From Arenicola marina (lineage: Eukaryota; Annelida; Polychaeta; Arenicolidae): a DNA stretch of 64,000 nucleotides. This document shows, one piece after another, positions 45,826 through 56,000 of this stretch (its first letter is position 1; each line of letters opens with the position of its first letter). The notes under the pieces were generated by a model that worked only from the letters and a program-made list of their open reading frames with translations, was not told where the DNA came from and ran no database searches. The stretch covers positions 14,763,911 through 14,827,910 of the forward strand of contig OZ025256.1 of assembly GCA_964019135.1 (NCBI GenBank). Direction: 5' to 3'. A program made the translations under genes and the position numbers.

Positions 45826-46347
45826 TTTTGCGATGCAGACGACAACTCAACACAGAAGGAATGTCGACAAAGTAATTTTGACTGTGCTCCCGCTTTTTTG
45901 AAAAATAAAAGAAGCGCGGCAAACTTGATCTGTCGCTACATCGCGCGAGAGAAAGAGCCTGCGCTGCCCTTGGCATTTCACGGGGACGACTGCAGAGTTT
46001 TTGCAGAAGATAATCATAATGTCATCAGTAAGAATTTTCGTTACTTAACTGGGAGATCATAATGTTATCACTTCTCAATTTTAAAAAGGTTTTGCTAAAT
46101 TTCTTCTTTGCTTGTTCGTGTTTAACCAGCACTTTGTCCATAATTTATAACCAATACAATGCAGTATTTAAAGTGTATTTTTAAATATTATGACTCATCT
46201 GATACAGTCGGGTGGTTTTTTAGGCTGAAGGCCCCACGCCCTCACCTGGGAAGGTCGAGGGGGGGGGGGTCGTGTTCCCAGATTATTTGTTTTTATTCCC
46301 AGATCACGATGAATTAAAAGCAGAACTCTCCGCTCAATGAAAGGGCG
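45826..46347. other. Unique DNA, no gene seen
   Basis: A short plus-strand frame crosses 45830-46060 without a recognisable domain. A G run lies near 46259-46269. Confidence 0.5.
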
Positions 46348-46356
46348 GTAGAAACG
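46348..46356. repeat. 9-bp target-site duplication, left copy
   Basis: GTAGAAACG directly precedes the fold-back element and recurs exactly at 47013-47021. Confidence 0.9.
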
Positions 46357-47012
46357 TAGCCTGAAAATCAGACGTTAATGTCGTGACAGTCTGAGGGATC
46401 GACACTAACGTCTGAAACCATAGGCCTTGGGCGCTGTTCACAAAACCTATTTGACCACCTTTACAGAAGGCCTCACTTGGCAGCCACCAGAAAATGGATT
46501 TTTTGCCCTCTTCAATCTTAATGTAAGCTTTGGGAGACGATATTTAAGGTCTTACACGCAAGACTACTCCGTAAACTTGATTTTTAAACACCATGCGTTT
46601 CTTTCCGCGGTGTCAGCTGCCATTTTTTCTTGGCGCAGTGACCAGTGGTGACATCTATCGAGTCGTTAGGCACTAAAAATTACATGCAGTTTTTAGTTCC
46701 CAATGACTCGATAGGTGTCATCACTAGTCACAGCGCCAAGAAAAAATGGCGGCTGACACCGGGAAAAGAAACGCGAGGTGTGTAAAAAGTGGTTTAAAAA
46801 AGTAACCTTGCATGAACAACTTTGAATCTCATCTCCCCAAGCTCCCATTAACATTGAAGAAGGCAAAAAATCCATTTTCTGGCGGCTGCCAAGTGAGGGC
46901 TTTTGTAAAGGTGGTCAAATAGGTTTTGTGAACAGCGCCCAAGGCCTATGGTTTCAGACGTTAGTGTCGATCCTTCAGACTGTCACGACATTAACGTCTG
47001 ATTTATAGGCTA
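46357..47012. mobile_element. 656-bp fold-back MITE with 9-bp TSD, Mutator-like
   Basis: Left arm 46357-46679 and right arm 46690-47012 are inverted copies of each other with few mismatches, leaving a 10-base loop. The ends are TAGCCTGAAAATCAGACGTT and, read inward from the right, TAGCCTATAAATCAGACGTT. A perfect 9-bp direct duplication GTAGAAACG flanks it. Very long terminal inverted repeats with 9-bp duplications are typical of Mutator-like (MULE) non-autonomous elements. No transposase is encoded, so mobilisation would need an autonomous relative elsewhere. Confidence 0.9.
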
Positions 47013-47021
47013 GTAGAAACG

Positions 47022-48239
47022 ATGCTAAATTGACTATTTCCCGATCTACGGTTATTTAATATTAAAATTCCCAGTTCATGATAAATGAAAATCCTTGATC
47101 TCGGCGGTCGGCTAATACGTCATTCCCAGTTCACGAAGAATTATTTTCCTCATTCCCAGTTCACGGTGAAATGATCAGCCCAATCCCGAGGAACGCAAAT
47201 ACCCTTGCCCACCCCCCCCCCCCCCCCCCACCCAACTGTGTCTTCTTTTTTCAGAGGAGGTGGGGGGGGGGGGGCACTATTATACAAACTTGGTTGCATG
47301 CCCCGTGATGCCTGAGAGAGGGAGTGTGGTATCCCGGGCCCAATGCTTTTGCGCCATACTGTAGTTTGCGCGCGTGAGTTACTATAGCAACCACAGCGGT
47401 GATGTCACCGCTTGGATTGAGTTTGAAGTCAGTTAGTCAGTCAGCGGCGTTGCGGGAGGACGGGTTTTAGCTAGCCAGCTAGGAGGGATTTACGTTGGAT
47501 TCACCACCCTGCGGAGCAAGGGGCTGGCAGCAGTTTCACCAACTGCTGTCAGGTAAGTGACACCGATAACGGAGTTCGTGACTTGTATTTTAATTGAGTT
47601 TAAGGGTTTAATAAATGATCGAAACTTTAACCACTTCGTTTCGCCTCAGTGCCTTCGCCACCACGTGTTAACGTAAGACCGAACTCGGAACGAACACCCA
47701 GTTGGGGTTGTCGAAATTAAGTTTAGAAGTAATTAGAATAACACAACGAGAAGTACATTAAAGTAAAGTAAAGACCCCCCCATTCCTAAAATATCACAGG
47801 AACATTTCTGATGAGAGAGATATCCCTTTAGGGCGGACATTTCTGATGTAGGCCTACAACATGTGCAACTGATATTTTATAACTTGTGACCGGTGGGGGC
47901 CGGGAGAAGGGGGGACGGCGAATTTTGCATTCATAGAGCGGTTTTGCCGGGAAAAAGGCGGGTCATTGGAAAAACACCCCTCCGAGCCGATCTTCGAGGT
48001 GATAAAGGGGCGGTGATTACTGCGGAACCCTCCCAACCACAGCAATGTATTAAGTACCCCCTCGCCCCCCTCACCAACCGGGCCACCCACCTTTCCAAGT
48101 TTTGGATCCGATCTTGAAAAGAAATCTAGCTTTGGTACTTTTGGAATGTAAGCTTAACTATGTGTTTTGGTCGGCAATCTATACTTTGCGATCATGACTG
48201 ACGTAGTTCTTTATGTTTTTTTGTGTGTGCTTATGGTAG
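47022..48239. other. Region upstream of the transposase fragments, with a possible exon end
   Basis: After C and G runs (47209-47230, 47260-47272) there is a CpG-rich stretch (47340-47552) ending in GTCAG|GTAAGTGAC, a strong splice-donor consensus at 47552/47553. This could be the end of a 5' exon of the gene whose fragments follow. Nothing else supports it. Confidence 0.4.
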
Positions 48240-49750
48240 AAAACGAGGCCGCTTCTAAAACGGGCCGGCCTGCAAAAGTGGACGACTTCAACCTAGAATT
48301 CATCCGAAGGCAGGTCACCAGCAAGCTACAGCGAGGGGAGATCGTTAATTTGGTCTCCCTTCGGCGTGACAATGGGCAGCGAGACATCAACATCTCATTG
48401 ACCACGCTTCGGTTGAATCTCAACCAACTTGGATTTAAGTAAGAACTGTTAAAATCAGATGCACCATCCTTTATATGTTTGAAATGGTGGAGTAACTTTC
48501 AACCGGTTGATGCAGATATATATTATGATAAAGCTTGAATAAATTTCATCCCCATATATGTCCGTCACTGGTCTTTAATTTAATTTAATTTAATTTAATA
48601 GCTTGCTCTATTTGTTAGAATAATCTATGTACCAGAAAATATGCGATCGCATGGAAATTTAATGTAATGAATATTGTTGCTATAATTTAATTATTAGGGA
48701 CGACATCCTGACGTGGCGGCGCCACTATACCTGCGTCGTCTCGCTGCCCTCAGGTCTGAAGGTCGGCCCAGCGTCTACCTAGACGAGACCTGGGTAAACG
48801 CGGGACATGCCTCCACAAAAGAATGGTGCTCGTCGGATGTAAAGCGAAGGCACACGGTTAACCTGTGTTAACAATATAAAATTCACCAGGCAGTGTTTTT
48901 CTTGGGATCGATGCTTAATATTCAAGAATGTTTTTTGAATAATAATTGTTTTACACAAAATATTAAATTGGTGGAAAATACCAAGAATACACCAAGCAGA
49001 CATATATACACTTTACATATTGCAATAGTAGATAATGATTTGCTAATATAGTAACAAAATCGAAGAACAATTTCTTTTTTTGTAAAACACCTTCGATAAA
49101 TTAGTACATAGGGATATTATATTTACAACTCGGACCATAAATAACTGCATATAGCGAGGCATATAGCATGTTTGATCCTATAATTTTTTAAATAGACTAG
49201 ATATAGGTCTACAGGCCTATAACTTCTAATATTGACAAAACTGTTGGCACCTCCTACTCATGTAGATCTAGTCCAGGCTACATGCTATAAGTTATGGCAA
49301 ATATTGGCTGCATATATCATTATAGGGCTTGTAGAAAAAGAAGAAGAAGCCTGCAGACACAGTCACTCACCTCACAGGTACAGCGCAATCTATGATTGTT
49401 GCCTTTTCTTTGGCCCTGCCTTATTTTGCCCCAAATGCACAGAAATCCGGCGAGAGTCCAATAGAGAGGGATCACCGCCCCCCCCCCCACCCCCCTCCCC
49501 CCTCCTCCCACCCCCAAAACAACTTTTCTCTTACTACAGGCATTGCCACCGGCGATGACCTGTTGCGGGCCGAGCTAGCCGCCCTGGTCAAGCAGCACCG
49601 CCCCGCGAAGAAATACGACGTGGATTTTCTCGCTGAGGAGGCTGGCCACACGGTCCTTTGGCTACCGCCCTACCACTGTGATCTCAATGCCATTGAGATG
49701 GTCTGGGCGATAGAAAAGGGTCACGTGGCGACAAATAATAGGGCATGCAA
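48240..49750 (+). pseudogene. Broken, exon-like remains of an IS630/Tc1-like DDE transposase gene
   Basis: Three segments with splice-like borders encode parts of one family. Segment A (48240-48438, acceptor GGTAG, donor GTAAGA) gives a GRPAKVDDF-type helix-turn-helix region ending LNQLGFK. Segment B (48698 to about 48838, acceptor TTATTAG) starts DDILTWRRHY and, after two extra bases at 48729-48730, continues to YLDETWVNAGH, containing the first catalytic Asp. Segment C (49540-49750, acceptor CTTACTACAG) ends in LPPYHCDLNAIEMVW, containing the catalytic Glu. The A-B junction phase is consistent (a codon split AA|G). The middle Asp segment (usually DNAxYH) was not found between B and C, and B is frameshifted, so the gene is almost surely dead. 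I did not identify further 3' exons. Confidence 0.7.
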
Positions 49751-51039
49751 GTGAATCTCGTTTTAGGTGTGCGAGACCTCACGAGATCAGATTTTGGGGA
49801 CAACGGCGTTATATGCGACCTTAATTTTTCACTGCGCAACTCACTCGCTCCTAAGCTGGTACCGCCGCTCAAACTCATACAAGTAAGAGCGGGTGTTAGG
49901 TATTGCGCGTAGGTCAAGGTCACGGCATTTCTATCTTGCCCGATAGGTGACGCACTACTCCCACGTAACTGGTTCCCCTGTGCGGAGATACAAGATACTC
50001 TTTTCACTACTCTACTCAGTGTTAACATGAACGAGCGAATCCAGAATTTAGATCTTTTGTACGGCAAGTACGTGAATGTGCGAAAGGCTCTCGTGAAACT
50101 GAACATAAAATCAGAAAAGGAGTACAACCACTTGAGACCAAAGCAGTTGCAGGCCATTTCGGAGGCCTCAAAGGGAGACCACTCACAACTCCCAAACCGT
50201 TTATCCTTTTTTTTGGAGTAGCTGTCAAATATGAAGTAATTATGATGGATTGAGCAAATATGTATCAAACAATTGAGAAGAGATATGTAATTTAATATAT
50301 CATATGTATCAAATCTATAATTAAGAATTTTCAATATTTCATTACATAGATTAGGCATTGAATATTTGCAAGACCAAGAATGCTTTGCTGTATTATATAA
50401 ATAAAATTAATACACTGTTTTCCTTTCCATACATTACATTCATTTATATTTATATTTAAATGATTTACCAAAAAATATTTTCCATATCAATAAGTACCGG
50501 TAGAACTTATCTTCAATTTTCACATCATCTTTGGTACTAAAGTGCTGCATCAGCGATGAACTGGACCCTGGGCATAATCTCATGGAACACCAAATATTGT
50601 TACTGCATGATCAAGCAGGTATTCCTCAAGCCCTATGGATAGATGGATTGGTTTTTTAATTAGACTACTTAATTGTGTGCAAGCATAAACTGAACTGGTC
50701 CAAAATATATCTTAGGATAATAGGATTATAAATTTTAGTGTAAGCATAGTTTTTTTTTACAATGTAGTGTAAGTATAGTTTGTCACGATGTAGCAAGTGT
50801 TTATAGATTGATAAATTTAACACATACAGTTCAGTACATGAACTAAATATTAAAGATGGTACAAGTAATTGCAAGGGCTGGGGTATCATTTTCTTGGGGA
50901 GGGGAGGGGAATTGTCAATAGAATATTGATATTATACAGTGCATAATATCATGTGCTGGTACTTGCATATTGTCTAAGTGGCATTTGCATTGCTAAAAAT
51001 AAAAATAAAATAAAAATGTGTCAGAGATTTATTTATTTT
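49751..51039. other. AT-rich DNA, no supported gene
   Basis: Short frames on both strands (for example 50027-50221 plus and 49684-50358 minus) show no recognisable domain. The plus-strand one could be a further piece of the transposase gene, but this is unsupported. Confidence 0.5.
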
Positions 51040-51915
51040 TTGGGGAGGCTCTGTCAACCAATCTGAGTGTCTATCTGAGCATTTCTAAATGACATTGCGC
51101 ACCATTTTCATGCACCAGCATTACTGAAATGTGTGAGACAGGAAAGTGTCTTAAAATTGTTTCATGCCCACCTAAACAATGTCCAGGATGTCTCTCTGGG
51201 GGAGGGGTAATTCTCAGCCCCTGTCATACACTGCCATAAGGAAAATGTGTCAAAGAGGGGAGTGTTACTTATTTTCCTCAAAGGTTCTATCCACTGAATA
51301 ATTTTCTTGTGGGGCTGTGCCAACCTATATTAAATATTAAAAACTCTGCAGCATTTCTAAGTGGCATTCCCAACCATTTCATGCACCGCCATTAATGAAA
51401 TATGTCAGAGAGGGGAGTGCTAATAATTTTCTTGTGGTGCTGTGTCAACTGATTACAGGGAATGTTTTAGAAACCTAGTGTATTGAACTTCAATTGTGCA
51501 AAATATTATGCATCTATATTAAATATTAAGAACTCTGCAGCCTTTCTAAGTGGCATTCCCACCCATTTCATGCACCGCCATTAGTGAAATATGTCAGAGA
51601 GGGGAGTGCTAATAATTTTCTTGTGGGGCTGTGTCAACTGATTACATGGAATGTTGTGGAAACCTAGTGTATTGAACTTCAATTGTGCAAAATATTATGC
51701 ATCTATATTAAATATTAAGAACTCTGCAGCATTTCTAAGTGACATTCCCACCCATTTCATGCACTGCCATTAATGAAATATGTCAGAGAGGGGAGAGCTA
51801 ATAAAATTTTTGTGGGGCTGTGTCAACTGATTACAGGGACTGTTGTAGAAACCTAGTGTATTTAACTTCAATTATGCACCTATATTAAATATTGAGAACT
51901 CTGCAGCATTTTAAA
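51040..51915. repeat. About 188-bp tandem repeat, 4-5 copies
   Basis: The marker TATATTAAATATT recurs at 51327, 51515, 51704 and 51881, giving spacings of 188, 189 and 177. Each unit also has CTCTGCAGCATTTCTAAGTG, CATGCACCGCCATTA and GTCAGAGAGGGGAG. A more diverged copy lies at 51040-51320. Confidence 0.88.
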
Positions 51916-52364
51916 GTTGTGGCATTTCCACCAACACAATGCTTCTCTGGACTGTCACGAACTGATATGACATTGATGCGCAAATGTAGTACACAAGTGA
52001 GTTTATCCACTTAATCAATGCATATTTTTGGCTAATAATCCATACGTATACGTTGGGGAATACGTTTGCCGCCTGACGTGTTTGTCTACCTTCAAAATTA
52101 GAGAACAGTCTTCACTGACATAACGCCGCGGCCTGGCACCGCTTTAACTGCACACACGAAGGTCACGGCCGTTAATGGTGGTTAACACCGGGCCCTTGCT
52201 GAGCGAGCGAAGTTGGGACCGCGGAACCAGGCTAACTCGCTCCCTGCTTGACGAATCAAAACGCTCTCATTCTAGTCACGATTTAGGACGTGGAACCAGG
52301 CAAACTGCGCGGTGAGCGAGGGGAGAAAAGGGTGGGTCCCTTCTAGGCCTCTATGTAACTTAAA
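51916..52364. other. DNA left of the Gypsy insertion, with a CCAGGC-rich motif pair
   Basis: Two related motifs, GCGGAACCAGGCTAACTCGC (about 52218-52237) and GGAACCAGGCAAACTGCGCG (about 52292-52311), lie just before the insertion. The second and its right-hand sequence match the extreme right end of the window in inverted orientation (63915-64000). Confidence 0.6.
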
Positions 52365-52368
52365 TAAG
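52365..52368. repeat. 4-bp target-site duplication of the Gypsy element (left)
   Basis: TAAG directly precedes the left LTR and recurs at 60654-60657 directly after the right LTR. Four- to six-base duplications are usual for Ty3/Gypsy integrases. Confidence 0.8.
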
Positions 52369-52922
52369 TGTAGCGGGCCTGTGGTGCGCCCTGTTCTTTA
52401 ATTGGGTTTTTAAAACACAACTCGGCGGCGGTGATAATATTTGACAGACTTTATTTCCCCAGGCGGGTAAACCTGCAACACAAGGATTAGAAAACGAGTT
52501 GAAAGCCGGCGTGCTGCCGGCGCACATCGAGTCAAATAGAAAAGTTCTCTGTGTAACTTATCAAGTTACTATTTAAACCAATTACAGCATATAAGTTACT
52601 AGATACATTACGCGGAATATCTACAAATCACATTAGTACATTGCGTTAGTATGAAAATAGCGAGGAATGATAAAATGAAACATACCTGCAACACAAGGAT
52701 TAGAAAACGAGTTGAAAGCCGGCGTGCTGCCGGCGCACATCGAGTCAAATAGAAAAGTGACGGGCAACCCACAAATATCCCATGATCCCTTTGGCGTAAT
52801 GAGAGTGAGCCAATGAAATGCGCGTTGCTATGATGGTCACGAAAACAAAAAATGAACCAATGGTATGCGATCATTAAACTAACAGTACAAATTTACCATC
52901 ACATAAAATAGATCCCGCCACA
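52369..52922 (-). repeat. 3' LTR, 554 bp
   Basis: On the minus strand it starts TGTGGCGGGATC and ends CGCTACA (TG...CA). AATAAA for 3' processing lies at 52455-52450. It contains an internal 75-bp direct duplication (52471-52545 and 52684-52758) with a GCCGGC hairpin. Confidence 0.95.
52471..52758. repeat. 75-bp direct duplication inside the LTR
   Basis: The 75 bases at 52471-52545 recur at 52684-52758, 213 bases apart, and likewise in the other LTR. Each copy carries the inverted motif GCCGGCGTGCTGCCGGC. Repeated enhancer-like modules in LTRs are common; a regulatory role is inference. Confidence 0.9.
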
Positions 52923-52930
52923 TCTTCCCC
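52923..52930 (-). other. Polypurine tract
   Basis: On the minus strand GGGGAAGA abuts the 3' LTR. This is the expected primer site for plus-strand DNA synthesis. Confidence 0.75.
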
Positions 52931-53066
52931 GGCGTTAAATCCATGTCGTCCCTTGACATGGTTAGGGCCCCTGTAAGCGGAGATTAAAGTTAAAAACATC
53001 TGCTCTCATCCAGCTCTGACAAAACTGGAAAAGAATCAAACAAAGCAAGCTCATGAAAAACAACAG

Positions 53067-56000
53067 TTACAAGTGTAAAACTTTTCCTACAGTGCCCCCT
53101 GACGTAAACCGTGGTAACCACGATTTCGGGGTCTCAACCATAGACGAAACAAGGTAGTCCCCACGCTGTAACCACGCGGGTTGACTTTTTAATCTGGTCG
53201 AGCGTCTTAGCGGGGCTACAGTAGCACCTTCGCTATCCACGGCCTCCCCACCACTGTCTACAACATCACATGGGCCATCAGCGGCGTTCTCTCTATCCTC
53301 ATCACTGGTCACCGAATTGGCGTCAACAGTGGCGGACGAGAGTCGCGACATCTGAGTGGCTCCATCAGAAACGTCATCGGGAGAAACTTCGTGACGCGTT
53401 TCTGCATCACTCTCCGATACGTGACGTACGGGAGAATCTGGTTCCCCAGCAGGGTGATCACCCTGTTCCCTGCCGGCACTACGCGGCACTCGATAATAGA
53501 GCCGGACATCTACCGATTCTTCCTCACTGCTGGAGGAAGTGTCCGTTGCCACTTCTGCCCGATGGGAACGAGTCTTACGACGAGGAAGTGACTGTTGGTC
53601 CTCCCTCTCGTCTTGCATTTGTACACTGCCGATCGGCAGCAACAGATTGCGGTGCAGGGAACGAACCGGGCCGGAGCCATCTACCTTTTGCAGATGGAAC
53701 ACCGGAACATCAGAATTCGGCTGTTCCCTGACAACATAAACCTCGCTCGACCATCGATCCGCCAGCTTATGGGGGCCTTTGAAGGCGGTCTGCTTCACTA
53801 GCACCCTATCACCTACTTGAATGGAGGCATTGGTTAACACATTTCTAGTGTCATAGTGGGCCTTCTGGCGTTCCTGTCGTGACCGCACCCGTTCTGAGGC
53901 AGCTTTATAGGCAGAAGCCAGACGACTTTCTAGCCGCTTGACGTAAGTCTGATAGGTTACAGTGTCCTCATTGACCATTTCCTTTACCCCAAGTACCAAA
54001 TCTATGGGGAGCCGCGGCTCTCGCCCGTACATAAGGTAGAACGGTGAGTAGCCTGTTTGCTCGTTTTTGGTGCAGTTATATGCGTGAGCCATCGGCCCTA
54101 CATATTCCTTCCAGTTCGCCTTGTGAGCGGGGGACAAAGTGCCGAGCATATTCAACAAGCTGCGGTTAAACCGCTCGGCCTGCCCATTGCCCATTGCATG
54201 GTAAGGCGTTGTCCGAGATTTGCGTATGTTACACAATTTGCAAAGTTCTTGTATCACTCTCGACTCAAAATTACGACCCTGGTCGCTATGAAGCCGTGCT
54301 GGGAACCCGTAGTTTGTCACGAACGTTTTAAATAGAGCCTGGGCCGTTGTTCGTGCTGACTGATCACGCGTGGGTATGGCCACCGCGTAACGGGTAAAGT
54401 GGTCAGTAATCACTAACACGTCTTTGATCTTCCCCTTTGATTCTTCGAGACTGAGAAAATCCATGCAAACCAACTCCAAGGGTTGGGACGACTTAATGGA
54501 CACCATCGGGGCTACTTGAGCTCTAGCTTTTCGTCGAATACATGGAGCACAGTTTTTAAGATACGATTCTACACTACGGGTCATACCAGGCCAGAAAAAC
54601 CTAGCCTGCAGCAACTCTAGTGTTCGTTCTCGCCCCACGTGACCGACATCATCATGGACCCCTCGAAGCGCCTCGAGATGAAACTGTGGGGGTAGAACAA
54701 GTTGCCACGTATCCCGGCCTTCCAACAACCGTTTCCTGTACAACACACCACGACGAAGACATAAACTATCGACCGTTCGCCGGAGCGCCTGGATCACCCG
54801 ATTATCGCGCGTAGGTAGTTCACCCTGCTTCAGGTAACCCACGATCGCCGATAGATCGGGATCATCACTTTGGAGCTTAGCCCACTCCGCGGCCGGTCTA
54901 CTGGTCAGAGTACTTTCATTAAGTCCTGTCAACGCAGAAGGGTTCGTCAGAACTGTTTCAACGTAAGATACCGCTTGCGTCTGGCAAATAGCGGAAGTGA
55001 CACTTTGAATTATCTTTTCGGGTAGGCGTGATAGCGCGTCTGCATCGCCATTACTTTTGCCCGCCCGATATTTCAGATCAAAGTCGAAATTCGTCAATTC
55101 GGCTAGCCAACGATAACCCGTCGCGTCCAATCGTGCGGACGTCAAGACGTACGTCAACGGATTATTATCCGTAAAAACCGTAAACTGAGCGCCATACAGG
55201 TACTCCCGGAATTTGTCAGTTACTGCCCATTTAAGAGCGAGAAATTCCAATTTGTGCGCCGCGTAATTCCGTTCAGATGGCGATAAGCCTCTGCTGGCAT
55301 ATGCAATGACGCGATCGAGACCGCCCTGTTCTTGATATAGGACCGCCCCAAGACCTTGACCGCTAGCATCGATATGCAATTTGAACGGTGAGCGATAATC
55401 AGCGAAGCCTAATACAGGCGCTGAAGTGAGAATACGCACGAGTTCGGTAAATGCGGTCTGTTGCTCTACGGCCCACGCCAGTTTGCTATTAGCTTTTGGC
55501 TGGCCACGGAGCAAGTCATACAATGGTCTAGAGACCTTTGCATATCCCTTGACAAAACGGCGATAGTAGCCGGTAAAACCAAGGAACTGTCTCAGTTCTT
55601 TGATGTCAGTCGGCACCGACCAGTCTTTGACCAACGCGATTTTGTCCGGGTCGGTATGGACACCGTCGGCGGACACGATATGACCTAAACATTTGATAGA
55701 CTTCTGGAGAAATGAACACTTAGAAGGCTTCAACTTCAGACCATACTCACTCAATCGTTGAAATATACGGTCCAGTCGGTCAAGATGTTCCTCCAGGGTG
55801 GAAGAGAAGACGATTATATCGTCGAGATAGAGCAAACATTGGGACAGATGTAAATCACCCATACAACCTTCCATTAATCGTTGGAAAGTCGCGGGCGCGT
55901 TCGTTAACCCAAAGGCCATCCTCTTAAACTCCCAAAACCCCAAGGGGCCGACTGTGAAAGCCGTCTTTTCCCTGTCTTCAGGCCTTACTTTCACTTGCCA

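Noticed and set aside
52923..53066. env-like gene downstream of pol
   Set aside because: Only 144 bases separate the pol stop from the 3' LTR, too short for an envelope gene.
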